Origin: Nitrospirota bacterium | Lineage (GTDB): Bacteria > Nitrospirota > Thermodesulfovibrionia > UBA6902 | DNA: 47,284 nt | Direction: 5' to 3' | NCBI GenBank assembly: GCA_016208905.1 | Contig: JACQXG010000055.1 | Coordinates: forward strand, 1 to 47,284 | Shown: in pieces, positions 6,328 through 15,078 of the stretch | Layout of the letters: the number at the start of each line of letters is the position of its first letter | Position numbering within the stretch: position 1 is the stretch's first letter | Made by a program: the position numbers and the translations under genes | Notes under the pieces: model-generated | What the model saw: only the letters and a program-made list of their open reading frames with translations | Told to the model about the DNA's origin: nothing | Database searches by the model: none

Positions 6328-8805
6328 ATGTTTTTTGATGATATAATTAGTCAAATGAGACACCGCTACATCACTATATTTTTAGTTTCGTGCTCTGTCC
6401 TCATGTTCGAAATCTCTCTAACGAGGATTTTTTCTATTTACCTCTGGTATCACTTTGCGTTTATGGTGATAAGCATAGCGATGCTGGGTATTGGTTGTGC
6501 CGGATCACTCCTATCTGTATGTTCCCTTTCCATGCAAAAATCTGAAGAAAATAATGAGAATAAATCTGTAGAAAAGCGAAACATCTTCTGCCGGATTTAT
6601 TCAGAATCAAACATTGCTTTTCATGCTGCTCTTACAGGTATCTCCATTCTCATTTGTTACGTAGCATCAAATCATATCCCTTTTGACCCTGTTAAATTTT
6701 CCTGGGAGAACAGGCAATTTTTATATTTGGCATCGTATTGTATTGTCTTAAGCATCCCCTTCTTTTTCTCAGGCATTTTGATTGCAACTGTTTTTTCACT
6801 GAATAGTGAGAACTCAATGTCAATCTACAGTTCCGATCTGTTGGGAGCAGGTACAGGTTCACTTGCAGTGCTTTTCATATTAAATATTGCAGGTCCTGAA
6901 TATGCCGCACTGACTGCATCAACATTGTCCCTTGCCGGCGCTTTAATAACCGGCAAGAAGAACGTAAGAATTCTGGCGCTTGTTTTTCTGGCTTTCAACT
7001 TTATAGTATTCCTGGCACATCCTTCCTTAATAAATGTAAAAATGTCTCCTTACAAACGACTTTCTCTGTACTTGAAATATCCCGGCGCTGAACACATAAC
7101 TACTTATCACAGTTCATATTCACGGATAGACACGTTCAAAAGCCCGGCAGTGAGGTTCGCCCCGGGACTCAGTCTAAAATATCTTGAACTGTTACCGGAA
7201 CAGATAGGATTATCAATAGACGGAGATAGTATAAATGTTGTTACTGCGGCAAACGACAAGTCCAAATTAAAATTTCTGGAATTCCTTCCATCGTCAGTTG
7301 TATATGAGTTAAGGAAGGACGGTGAAGTTATCGTATTTGATCCAAAAGGCGGTCTTCAGATACTTATGGCAAGATATTACGGTTCGAATAAAATACATGC
7401 GGTTGAAAGTAATCCAATGACAGTGAGAATTATAAGAGATGATTTCAGTGAATTTTCAGGCAGTATATATGATAATTATACCCAGGCAGGATATGGTCGA
7501 AATTATATTTACTCCGTGAAAAGGAAGAACTTTCCGCAACTTTCTGACGAACTGTATGATATTATTGACATCCCCATGACAGACACTTCGGTCAGCGGTA
7601 TTTATGGTATATCTGAAGATTACAGATATACTGTAGAGGCTTTCAAAAACTATCTTGACGCCCTTAAAGAAAACGGGATCATAAGCATAAGTTTATATCT
7701 TGTCCCGCCACCGAGGACAGAGTTCAGGATGCTGGCTACGATTATTTCGGCTTTTGAAGAAATGGATGTTAAAGAAATATCTTCCCGAATGGCCGCCATT
7801 AGAAGCTGGGACAGTATTACGCTGCTTGCAAAGAAATCTCCCTTTAACAGCAATGAAATTGAAATTATTAAGACTTTTTGCAGGGAAAGACGTTTTGATC
7901 TTGTTTACTATCCCGGCATAAAGGAGGAGGAATCCAACAGATATATAATAATGCCAGTGGATGAATATTTCACAGGCTTCAGCAAACTCCTTGACACTAA
8001 CCTGAGAAAGCCTTTTATGGATGATTATTTATTTGATATAAAACCTGTCCGTGATGACAATCCCTTTTTCCACTACTATCTCAAGATGGATAATATTAAA
8101 CCTATCTACTACAAAATGGGCCGCAAGTGGCTTTATTTTCTTGAAGAAGGCTATATCCTCCCCATTGTCCTTGTCATAATTCTGGCCTTGTGTATCATAT
8201 TGATTTTGTTTCCTGTTATTTTTAATGCAATAATCAGAAAACACTTTAAACTTGCAGCGGCGCTTCCCACCTTTATCTACTTTTCCATGCTCGGTATCGG
8301 ATTCATGTTTGTCGAGGTATCGCTTATTCAAAAGACCTTCCTCGTACTTGAGAATCCATCATACACTGTTGCCGTCATATTGACATCAGTCCTGATAAGT
8401 TCCGGTTTAGGGAGTATGATCAGTTCAAAATTCCCCGGATTAAAGACGTATTATTCGCCTCTCATAATTGCCGTGCTCGTATTGCTTTACAGTATGATAT
8501 ATCCCATATTACTGGATGCTCTCACTACACACATCATAAAGGCAAGAATGATAATGCTGGCCGTCTCAATTATCCCGCTGGGCTTTTTTATGGGAATCCC
8601 CTTCCCTGCCGGCATAAAAATTCTGGGCCGCAAAAAAGATGGATTAATCCCCTGGGCCTGGGCAATAAATGCCTGCATGTCTGTGCTGGCGCCGATACTC
8701 ACAATAATGCTCGCGCTGGTAACCGGATTTAAGGCAGTCCTCTGGGTCGGGGCCTTGGCATATTTTCTGGCCTTTATTGCCATGATGAAACTCATGAAGT
8801 TATAA
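6328..8805 (+). CDS. Large polytopic membrane protein with spermidine-synthase-like domain
   Basis: 825 aa. The N-terminus (MFEISLTRIFSIYLWYHFAFMVISIAMLGIG) is the conserved first part of a family of membrane-embedded spermidine-synthase-like proteins. About six membrane segments fill residues 15-235. A Rossmann-type methyltransferase/aminopropyltransferase domain follows (about 240-580), with a nucleotide-binding region VIVFDPKGGLQILMARYYG and acidic VESNPM. Roughly seven more membrane segments end the protein (610-820). Whether it makes polyamines is unknown; many relatives are annotated only by similarity. It stands alone with no polyamine genes nearby. Confidence 0.8.
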   Translation: MFFDDIISQMRHRYITIFLVSCSVLMFEISLTRIFSIYLWYHFAFMVISIAMLGIGCAGSLLSVCSLSMQKSEENNENKSVEKRNIFCRIYSESNIAFHAALTGISILICYVASNHIPFDPVKFSWENRQFLYLASYCIVLSIPFFFSGILIATVFSLNSENSMSIYSSDLLGAGTGSLAVLFILNIAGPEYAALTASTLSLAGALITGKKNVRILALVFLAFNFIVFLAHPSLINVKMSPYKRLSLYLKYPGAEHITTYHSSYSRIDTFKSPAVRFAPGLSLKYLELLPEQIGLSIDGDSINVVTAANDKSKLKFLEFLPSSVVYELRKDGEVIVFDPKGGLQILMARYYGSNKIHAVESNPMTVRIIRDDFSEFSGSIYDNYTQAGYGRNYIYSVKRKNFPQLSDELYDIIDIPMTDTSVSGIYGISEDYRYTVEAFKNYLDALKENGIISISLYLVPPPRTEFRMLATIISAFEEMDVKEISSRMAAIRSWDSITLLAKKSPFNSNEIEIIKTFCRERRFDLVYYPGIKEEESNRYIIMPVDEYFTGFSKLLDTNLRKPFMDDYLFDIKPVRDDNPFFHYYLKMDNIKPIYYKMGRKWLYFLEEGYILPIVLVIILALCIILILFPVIFNAIIRKHFKLAAALPTFIYFSMLGIGFMFVEVSLIQKTFLVLENPSYTVAVILTSVLISSGLGSMISSKFPGLKTYYSPLIIAVLVLLYSMIYPILLDALTTHIIKARMIMLAVSIIPLGFFMGIPFPAGIKILGRKKDGLIPWAWAINACMSVLAPILTIMLALVTGFKAVLWVGALAYFLAFIAMMKLMKL

Positions 8806-8964
8806 ATTACTAATCCCAGTCATAATGCCTTGAAATTATAAAATTCAGTTATCGAAACCGGTCCATTCACCTTGATGTTGCATAAATCAGGCGAGCGGCC
8901 TTGCATGAATAATTTAATGCAACTGTAAGGTTCAGTTAATACGCAAATGAGCCGATAACATGTT

Positions 8965-9948
8965 ATGCAACCGAAGAAAATCACGGAGGGAAAAAAGATT
9001 ACTGACACTGTTATATTTGTCGATGATGAAGAATACGTGCGGAAATCCATTGACAGGCTCTTTTCAGACATTGATATGCGCGTGCTCAGCGCTTCCAATG
9101 CCGACGAAGCCCTCAACCATTTTCAAAAACAAGAGATAGCAGTGATCGTCTCGGACAATCAGATGCCGGGGATGAAAGGAATAGACCTTCTATCGAGGAT
9201 CAAAGAAATTTCCCCTGATACCATGAAGATTTTGATGACAGGATCCGCCGACCTTGCAACGGCAGTGGATGCTATCAATCGGGGGGAGGTGTTCCGGTTT
9301 ATTACAAAACCATGGGAAGATGATGCTCTCATACAGACGGTCCAAGAGGCAATCAAGCGTTACCAGATTGTGCAAAGTCTTAAAAAAGAGGATGAGTCAA
9401 CTTTACTTTCCCTTGCTCAAACTATTGAGTTAAAAGACCCTTATACCCGCGGGCACTGTGAGTCGGTGGCCCGGTATGCCATAATGATTGCCGATGCATT
9501 AAAGCTTGCCGACGAAGTGAAAAAAGACATCCGATATGGAAGCTGGCTGCACGATTGCGGGAAAATAGGTGTGCCGGAAAACATACTTAACAAGAACGGG
9601 CCTCTGGATGAAAATGAGTTTGAGATTATAAGAAAACATCCCCGATGGGGCGCTGATGTCGCTGTACAGGCCCGTATGTCTGATACTATAGTTAATATAA
9701 TACTGCATCATCATGAAAGGTATGACGGAAGCGGTTATCCATCAGCTATTCAGGGACATACTATACCCTTTACAGCAAGGATAGTGACGATCGCTGATGT
9801 ATTTGACGCACTGACTTCAGACCGACCATACAGAAAAAGGTTTGACCTGGATAAGGCAGTGCAAATAATGCGAATGATGGAAGGCAACGTCTTTGATCCT
9901 GAGATACTGTATGTCTTCTTGCAAGATTGTTTGAATATAGGCAGGTAA
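8965..9948 (+). CDS. Response regulator with HD-GYP c-di-GMP phosphodiesterase domain
   Basis: 327 aa. The N-terminal receiver domain (about residues 14-130) has the acidic pair D20/D21, the phospho-acceptor D64 in VSDNQMPGMKG and the lysine in FITKPWE. The HD-GYP domain follows (about 148-325): HCESVARYA, HDCGKIGVPENILNK (HD at 196-197) and HHERYDGSGYP (GYP intact). It should hydrolyse c-di-GMP when signalled. No histidine kinase is adjacent. The start has no clear Shine-Dalgarno sequence. The PilZ protein at 4156-4473 is a plausible reader of the same messenger. Confidence 0.93.
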   Translation: MQPKKITEGKKITDTVIFVDDEEYVRKSIDRLFSDIDMRVLSASNADEALNHFQKQEIAVIVSDNQMPGMKGIDLLSRIKEISPDTMKILMTGSADLATAVDAINRGEVFRFITKPWEDDALIQTVQEAIKRYQIVQSLKKEDESTLLSLAQTIELKDPYTRGHCESVARYAIMIADALKLADEVKKDIRYGSWLHDCGKIGVPENILNKNGPLDENEFEIIRKHPRWGADVAVQARMSDTIVNIILHHHERYDGSGYPSAIQGHTIPFTARIVTIADVFDALTSDRPYRKRFDLDKAVQIMRMMEGNVFDPEILYVFLQDCLNIGR

Positions 9949-10202
9949 AATCTGTCTCTATATGCAGGAATTACCCCCCCGACAACAAACTGTTACATTG
10001 TTTAGACCTCAACTTAATTACACAGTAAAATTGGGTACTGACACATTAGCAAGAGAGACTGAATAATTTAAGTGAGACTCCCCTACAAGGCGGGGCTTTT
10101 AACTGCTAAAAACTACAAGGAATCCATTCATCCCCGTGCACCACATGGGGGGGGTATATTGCGTAACTCATTATAGTTAAGCACTCAATCGAAAAAATTA
10201 GC
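9949..10202. other. Non-coding stretch before the TetR gene
   Basis: No credible coding frame. It has a C-run (about 9974-9980), a weak CCCC/GGGG stem around 10080-10096 followed by TTTT that could end transcripts from the HD-GYP gene, and a 7-bp hairpin CCCCGTG/CATGGGG (10132-10150, 5-nt loop). Otherwise nothing recognised. Confidence 0.5.
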
Positions 10203-10231
10203 TTGACATATAATTGGATGCCGTTTAATAT
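10203..10231 (+). promoter_or_regulatory. Candidate promoter of the TetR gene
   Basis: TTGACA (10203-10208), 17-nt spacer, TAATAT (10226-10231). The -35 is perfect; the -10 is moderate. The start codon lies 57 nt downstream. Confidence 0.5.
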
Positions 10232-10239
10232 TATACTAT

Positions 10240-10284
10240 GCTTAATAATAAGCTTAATCTAATTATTGATTCGGTTAATAATTA
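10240..10284. promoter_or_regulatory. Paired inverted repeats, likely TetR operators
   Basis: GCTTA-N4-TAAGC (10240-10253) and TAATTATT-N9-AATAATTA (10260-10284) lie between the predicted -10 and the ATG of the TetR-family gene. Dyads at this place are typical autoregulatory operators of the family. Binding is inferred. Confidence 0.45.
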
Positions 10285-10287
10285 GAT

Positions 10288-10959
10288 ATGAAATCTATTC
10301 CAATGGAAAAAAGGCGCGATCGAAAGAAGCAAGAGACCAAGCAAAAAATCGTAAAGCTTGCTATGTATTTTTTTAACAAACAGGGTTTTGATTTAACTAC
10401 CATGGAACAGATAGCTGAAGAAGTTGATATTTCTAAAGCTACATTATATAACTACTTCCCTGTCAAAGAATCTATCATAAGTGAATATTGGCAACATAAC
10501 GTAAAGGAAATAAAACTTCAAATTCTTCAAATGATCCAGTTGCTGCCTGACACAAAATCTCGTATAAATAAAACATTTTCCAAAGCAGCTACTGAATTAT
10601 TTCAGTCCAAAGAAGACATATATAAAATATATTTGAGTTATTGGCTTAGAAATTTAAATAATCCGTCGTTAAATGAAAGACTTCAAAGCGGGTTTAATGA
10701 TATTTTCAACATGATAATAAAACTAGGTCAGCAGTCAGGTGATGTTAGAAAAGATATGTCTGTCGATCTGCTGGTCAAATATTTGGAGGTTATATTTCTG
10801 ACAACCTGCATAAATTGGCTGTCAGATCCAAAGTTGTTTCCACTGGAAAAAACTTTGGATCTGACCGTTTCCCTGTTTATAGAAGGTGCTGGAATTGGAA
10901 GCCGTAAAAGTAAAAACAAAATCGATGATAAAGATTTATCTCAAGGGACATTGTTATGA
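10288..10959 (+). CDS. TetR/AcrR-family transcriptional regulator
   Basis: 223 aa. The N-terminal helix-turn-helix reads KIVKLAMYFFNKQGFDLTTMEQIAEEVDISKATLYNYFPVKESI, the classical TetR signature. The remaining 170 residues are the ligand-binding/dimer domain and give no clue to the ligand. Upstream inverted repeats suggest autoregulation. The gene downstream (11169) is an unknown and may or may not be its target. A second ATG six codons in (MEKRRDRKK) is an alternative start. Confidence 0.92.
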   Translation: MKSIPMEKRRDRKKQETKQKIVKLAMYFFNKQGFDLTTMEQIAEEVDISKATLYNYFPVKESIISEYWQHNVKEIKLQILQMIQLLPDTKSRINKTFSKAATELFQSKEDIYKIYLSYWLRNLNNPSLNERLQSGFNDIFNMIIKLGQQSGDVRKDMSVDLLVKYLEVIFLTTCINWLSDPKLFPLEKTLDLTVSLFIEGAGIGSRKSKNKIDDKDLSQGTLL

Positions 10960-11097
10960 TAACTTCTAATAGTCTCAATAACTAATGTCACTTGCCCACT
11001 TTTAATAAAAATACTTCAGTTATCATTAATTGGACTTTATAAAATAAAACTGTTATTCTATTCAAAGTTCTTAATGGTAATAAAATCTGAAATAAGG

Positions 11098-11121
11098 CCA
11101 CAACTGCTATAAGCTTTGTGG
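11098..11121 (+). terminator. Hairpin downstream of the TetR gene
   Basis: CCACAA pairs with TTGTGG, and inside it GCT pairs with AGC across ATA. TTTATTTGGTTCTTTT follows. It lies about 140 nt after the TetR stop and 48 nt before the next gene, so it may separate the two transcripts. Confidence 0.4.
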
Positions 11122-11168
11122 TTTATTTGGTTCTTTTATAAATAAATTATCTTTCTGTCGTATATATC

Positions 11169-11561
11169 ATGATACAAAGACAAGAACACCTGAAAAAAAT
11201 AGAGTTAAAAAAACAGCATAGATTAGATGCTGGACTGGTTTCCGACTGTTTCCCGCATGTTTCAGGTATGGTTATTCACATGACTTACTACCATAATGCG
11301 GATAACCCTATTCTTATGGAGCGAACAGTTAATGTCTTTCCTACAAGTTATGCTTATTTTAAAATGGAATGTATGACAAAAGGATGTGAAGAGGGTGGAT
11401 TTGACTTAACATCTGTAATTGTCAAACATATCAAACAACATAAGAAATCTCTTAAAGGGAAGATGGTTTGCAAAGGCAAGAATAGTGACCATGCTCATGA
11501 TCATGCAAGCATCTCTTACGAAGTCAATATAAAATACAGCAGGAAAAAACAGTCTAAATAG
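11169..11561 (+). CDS. Hypothetical protein with conserved Cys/His segment
   Basis: 130 aa, soluble, no signal peptide. The middle is the most distinctive part: ERTVNVFPTSYAYFKMECM, then TKGCEEGGFDLTSVI and KMVCKGK with DHAHDHAS near the end. The cysteines (C67, C72 and the one in VCKGK) plus the His cluster could bind metal. I do not recognise a named family. It is weakly preceded by a ribosome-binding site. The TetR regulator upstream is the only contextual hint. Confidence 0.6.
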   Translation: MIQRQEHLKKIELKKQHRLDAGLVSDCFPHVSGMVIHMTYYHNADNPILMERTVNVFPTSYAYFKMECMTKGCEEGGFDLTSVIVKHIKQHKKSLKGKMVCKGKNSDHAHDHASISYEVNIKYSRKKQSK

Positions 11562-11590
11562 AGTCTCTTTCGATATTTATATTCTTTTTA

Positions 11591-11782
11591 CTAAGCTCCC
11601 TTAAATTTAAAAGCCTTCATTCTTTTTTTGCGGGCTTCTATTCTTTTTCTTTTCTCTTTTACCGAAGGCTTCTCATAATACCTTCGCTTCTTTAGTTCTC
11701 TAAAAATGCCTTCTTTCTGCAGCTTGATTTTTAGATCTCTAATCGCCTTTTCTATATTATTTCCTCTTACTTTGATTTCCAA
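11591..11782 (-). CDS. rpsU: 30S ribosomal protein S21
   Basis: 63 aa, lysine/arginine-rich. It matches the S21 pattern: MEIKVRGNNIEKAIRDLK, then KEGIFRELKKRRYYEKPSVKRK-like core and basic tail. S21 is part of the 30S platform and acts at initiation. The gene starts 6 nt after the RRM gene stop, so the two are probably one transcript. The same RRM-rpsU pairing is known from cyanobacteria. Confidence 0.96.
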   Translation of the reverse strand: MEIKVRGNNIEKAIRDLKIKLQKEGIFRELKKRRYYEKPSVKEKRKRIEARKKRMKAFKFKGA

Positions 11783-11788
11783 AATGAT

Positions 11789-12169
11789 TTATCTTCTCCC
11801 TTTTCTACCCGGTCCCGCGCTGCCTCTACCACCCCTGCTGTTACCAAAACCGCCCGCACCGCCTCTGCCCCTGTCAAAACCGCCCCTTCCTGCTCCTCCA
11901 AAATCTCTCTTCTCTCTAGGGGCTTTCGGTCGCGCTTCATTTACCACAATTGCTCTTTCCATAAATGACGAACCATTTAAGTCCGTTATGGCCTTCTTTG
12001 CGTCCTCCTCTGACGCCATTTCAATAAAAGCAAAACCTTTTGACTGACCCGTATTTGCGTCAGTTATTATCTTGGCTGACTCTACTTCTCCAATTGTCGA
12101 GAAGAGTTTGATAAGATCTTCTTCTGATGCATTAAACGAAATACTACCCACATATAACTTCTTTCCCAT
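11789..12169 (-). CDS. RRM RNA-binding protein with Gly/Arg-rich tail
   Basis: 126 aa. One RRM domain (residues 3-82) has RNP2 LYVGSI and RNP1 KGFAFIEM. The tail (residues 88-126) is an RGG-like Gly/Arg/Phe-rich low-complexity region. Such proteins are single-stranded RNA binders; in cyanobacteria they are often cold-induced. A GGAGAGG lies 10 nt upstream. The leader carries a terminator-like hairpin (see 12188-12225), which suggests regulation of expression in the 5' UTR. rpsU follows directly. Confidence 0.94.
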   Translation of the reverse strand: MGKKLYVGSISFNASEEDLIKLFSTIGEVESAKIITDANTGQSKGFAFIEMASEEDAKKAITDLNGSSFMERAIVVNEARPKAPREKRDFGGAGRGGFDRGRGGAGGFGNSRGGRGSAGPGRKGRR

Positions 12170-12187
12170 TTTTTTTACCTCTCCATT

Positions 12188-12225
12188 AAAATAAAAATGC
12201 CTCGCAGACTTTAAAGCTGTGAGGC
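12188..12225 (-). promoter_or_regulatory. Leader hairpin plus U-rich tract before the RRM-rpsU genes
   Basis: On the minus strand GCCTC (outer stem) and CAG/CUG plus UUU/AAA form an imperfect hairpin (12199-12225). It is followed by ATTTTTATTTT (12188-12198) and then the ribosome-binding site and ATG at 12169. It lies downstream of the predicted promoter and too close to the start for another promoter, so it is an attenuator or thermosensor candidate and not simply the pcm terminator. Confidence 0.5.
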
Positions 12226-12249
12226 TTATGCAACTTTAAAAGTTATAAT

Positions 12250-12258
12250 ACTATAGCA
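12250..12258 (-). promoter_or_regulatory. Extended -10 promoter candidate for RRM-rpsU
   Basis: The minus strand reads TGCTATAGT, an extended -10 (TGn plus 5 of 6 matches to TATAAT). It is 40 nt after the pcm stop and about 80 nt before the RRM start. No convincing -35 is visible, which is normal for extended -10 promoters. Confidence 0.45.
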
Positions 12259-12296
12259 TAATTAAAATTAATTTGTTGCCAGATGAAAAAATGCTG

Positions 12297-13052
12297 TTAT
12301 TTTTGTTTTGCCTCTCCAATCATAGGCACAAAAGCGACTCCTCCCATTTGTACAACATCGAGTTCATTACTGATTTTTGTGACAAGAGTCAATGTCTGAT
12401 AATATAGCGTGTTTCCAAGCGGAATGATTAAGCGCCCTCCTTCCTTCAATTGCTTTATCAGAGGCGGGGGTATATGGTTTACAGATGCCGTAATAATAAT
12501 TGCATCAAAGGGCGCATATTGTTCCCATCCAAAGTAACCGTCTGCATATTTCGTTTTAATATTTTTATAGCCAAGCTTATTGAGAAGCCGGTGTGCCTTA
12601 TCTTTCAGCCCTTCTCTAATTTCAACTGAATATACTTCCTTAACAATCTCAGCAAGGACGGCTGCCTGATACCCGGAACCTGTTCCTATTTCAAGTACCC
12701 GGTCAGAGGATTTGAGATTTAATGCCTCGGTCATCCAGGCAACTACATAAGGCTGGGAGATGGTCTGACCCTCATCAATAGGAAGCGGATGATCTCCGTA
12801 CGCCCTGCCCTTCAGGGAATTTTCAACAAAGAGATGCCTCGGTATTTTCCTCATTGCATCAAGAACACGACTGTCTTTCACGCCCCTTCCAGCAATCTGT
12901 TCTTCAACCATTTTAAATCTTTGAACAGATGTTTGATCATCATTAGACGGTTGATTTTCTACAGACGGATATTTGGAGAGAGCGATCATGGATAAAGAAA
13001 AAAAGATAATGATAAACGTCCTAAGTAAGAGCTTCCATAAACTTTCTAACAT
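12297..13052 (-). CDS. pcm: Protein-L-isoaspartate O-methyltransferase, with N-terminal membrane/export segment
   Basis: 251 aa. The PCMT domain spans about residues 45-250: [26 protein letters not shown], the [15 protein letters not shown] motif, and the SAM-binding loop [18 protein letters not shown]. It repairs isoaspartyl residues in damaged proteins. Residues 1-27 ([18 protein letters not shown]) form a hydrophobic signal or anchor absent from the standard cytosolic enzyme, so a periplasmic or membrane-tethered form is likely. The start overlaps the thiE 3' end by 32 nt. A start at the internal MVEEQ would give the normal cytosolic length. Confidence 0.93.
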   Translation of the reverse strand: MLESLWKLLLRTFIIIFFSLSMIALSKYPSVENQPSNDDQTSVQRFKMVEEQIAGRGVKDSRVLDAMRKIPRHLFVENSLKGRAYGDHPLPIDEGQTISQPYVVAWMTEALNLKSSDRVLEIGTGSGYQAAVLAEIVKEVYSVEIREGLKDKAHRLLNKLGYKNIKTKYADGYFGWEQYAPFDAIIITASVNHIPPPLIKQLKEGGRLIIPLGNTLYYQTLTLVTKISNELDVVQMGGVAFVPMIGEAKQK

Positions 13053-13650
13053 TTGTTTGAATATCGCCAGTCAAAATTCCTGAAACTGCTGCGGCAGCTT
13101 CTGCCCCGGCGTTCAAGACCTCTTTTACATTTTCCCACGTTATGCCTCCGATTGCAACTATCGGAATATCAATATGGTCCCTTATTTTCCTTAAGACTTC
13201 AATTCCTTTTGGATGTCCGGTATTTTTTGTAGTTGTATAGAATATCGGACCAAAGCCAATATAGTCGGCGCCGGACTCTTGTGCCTTAATCGCCTGATCT
13301 AAATTGTGAGTCGAAATGCCGATTAATTTTTTGTTCCCCACTATTCTTCTTGCTTCTTCAACCGGCATGTCTTGCTGACCCAGATGAACACCATCAGCAT
13401 TAACAGCAAGCGCAATATCTAAATAATCGTTAACAATAAAAGTTACTTTATACTTTTTAGTTATTTCTCTAATACTAATCGCTGCTTTGTAAATGTCTTT
13501 TTTCGGAAGATATTCTTCCCTTAATTGAATTGTTGTGATACCGGCCTCGATGGCCAAACGGACTATTTGAATATGAGAAAGGCCTGCTATTGCTGTATCG
13601 GTGATAAGGTATAATGGGCGGTCTTTTTTAAACGATCTTCTTGCAGTCAT
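13021..13650 (-). CDS. thiE: Thiamine-phosphate synthase
   Basis: 209 aa TIM barrel. Family landmarks are YLITD at the N-terminus, [42 protein letters not shown] and IVAIGGI followed by [11 protein letters not shown]. It joins the pyrimidine and thiazole phosphates to thiamine phosphate. No TPP riboswitch was seen upstream (66-nt gap to accC). It lies in the efp-accB-accC-thiE-pcm run of genes. Confidence 0.96.
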   Translation of the reverse strand: MTARRSFKKDRPLYLITDTAIAGLSHIQIVRLAIEAGITTIQLREEYLPKKDIYKAAISIREITKKYKVTFIVNDYLDIALAVNADGVHLGQQDMPVEEARRIVGNKKLIGISTHNLDQAIKAQESGADYIGFGPIFYTTTKNTGHPKGIEVLRKIRDHIDIPIVAIGGITWENVKEVLNAGAEAAAAVSGILTGDIQTNVRKFMEALT

Positions 13651-13716
13651 TAAGAGGAGTAAATACTATCAGTGAAATATTATTAAGACTAAGTGCTTTT
13701 ATCGCCGGATTTTTGT

Positions 13717-15078
13717 CTACTCAGATGCTGTGTTTTTCTTATTATTTCTTTCAAGGAATTGCGTGTTAATATTACCTTTTATGAAATCTGGATCGTCAAG
13801 TATTTTTAAAAAGAATGGAATAGTAGTTTTGATGCCATCAACAATAAATTCATTTAAGGCCCTCCGCATTTTAAGTATGGCCTCATTCCTGTCTTTCCCA
13901 TGGACTATTAATTTTGCGATGAGGGAATCATAGTGTGCCGGCACCGTCCATCCTGAGTAAGCAGATGTATCTGTCCTGACTCCTCCTCCCCCCGGAGGTA
14001 CGAACAATGAAATCTTTCCCGGAGACGGGATAAATTTCTCAGGGTCTTCAGCATTTATCCTGCATTCGATACTATGTCCTGAAAATTTAATGTTCTGCTG
14101 CCTTAGAGACAGGGGCTCTCCCGCGGCAAGTTTAATCTGTTCCTTGATTATATCAACTCCTGTTATCATCTCTGTAACAGGATGCTCCACCTGAATTCTC
14201 GTATTTATCTCCATAAAATAAATCTGACCGTCATTAGCATAAATAAATTCAATGGTGCCGGCATTTCTGTATTTGAAGGCCTTTGCCGCCTTTATCGCAA
14301 GCTCTCCGATTTTTTTCCTGAATTTAGAATCTGCAAAAGTAAAGGGCGCTTCTTCAAGGAGTTTTTGATGTCTCCTCTGGATAGAACACTCCCTTTCACC
14401 AAGATGGATAATATTGCCCTTGTTGTCGGCAAGAATCTGGACTTCTATATGCCTCATATCAGGAATATATTTTTCAATATACAGATCACCGTTTGCAAAG
14501 GCTGCCAGGGCTTCCTTCTGTGCCATGTAATACATCTGTTGCAAATCTTTTTCTTCCTGTACAATTCTCATACCCTTGCCGCCGCCGCCAGCTGAAGCTT
14601 TGAAAATGACAGGAAACCCTATAGCTTTAGATATCTTCATTGCATCGTCTTCGTTTAAAACAGGGGTTTCACTGCCGGGAACAACTGGTATGCCCCTTCT
14701 TTTCATTAGCTTGCGGGCCATTGATTTATCTCCGCCTATCCGTATGTTTTCAGCAGAGGGGCCGATAAAAGTTATTCTTGAGGCTGTGCATGCCTCTACA
14801 AAATGAGAATTTTCAGCAAGAAACCCGTATCCGGGATGAATTGCCTCAGCGTCTGTAATTTCAGCCGCACTGATAATTGCCGGAATATTCAGATAACTCT
14901 GAGCCGCCGATGCCGGTCCGATGCATATTGCCTCATCAGCCAATCTGACAGGCAGGGTGTTCTTATCTATCTCTGAATAAACAATGGCAGTTTTTATGCC
15001 GAGTTCATGACATGCGCGAATAATTCTTAACGCGATTTCACCTCTGTTGGCTATGAGAATTTTCTTGAATAAACTCAT
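13717..15078 (-). CDS. accC: Biotin carboxylase subunit of acetyl-CoA carboxylase
   Basis: 453 aa, normal length. It starts MSLFKKILIANRGEIALRIIRAC, with the ATP-grasp glycine loop KASAGGGGKGMRIV, the catalytic HLGERECSIQRRHQK and EMNTR-like MEINTRIQVEHPVTEMITG. It carboxylates biotin on AccB, the first step of malonyl-CoA formation. The start overlaps the accB stop by 4 nt (ATGA), indicating translational coupling. Confidence 0.97.
   Translation of the reverse strand: MSLFKKILIANRGEIALRIIRACHELGIKTAIVYSEIDKNTLPVRLADEAICIGPASAAQSYLNIPAIISAAEITDAEAIHPGYGFLAENSHFVEACTASRITFIGPSAENIRIGGDKSMARKLMKRRGIPVVPGSETPVLNEDDAMKISKAIGFPVIFKASAGGGGKGMRIVQEEKDLQQMYYMAQKEALAAFANGDLYIEKYIPDMRHIEVQILADNKGNIIHLGERECSIQRRHQKLLEEAPFTFADSKFRKKIGELAIKAAKAFKYRNAGTIEFIYANDGQIYFMEINTRIQVEHPVTEMITGVDIIKEQIKLAAGEPLSLRQQNIKFSGHSIECRINAEDPEKFIPSPGKISLFVPPGGGGVRTDTSAYSGWTVPAHYDSLIAKLIVHGKDRNEAILKMRRALNEFIVDGIKTTIPFFLKILDDPDFIKGNINTQFLERNNKKNTASE

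Noticed and set aside
11706-12047. Proline/leucine-rich plus-strand frame of 113 codons
   Set aside because: It is antisense to the Gly/Arg-rich tail of the RRM protein, which creates such composition automatically.
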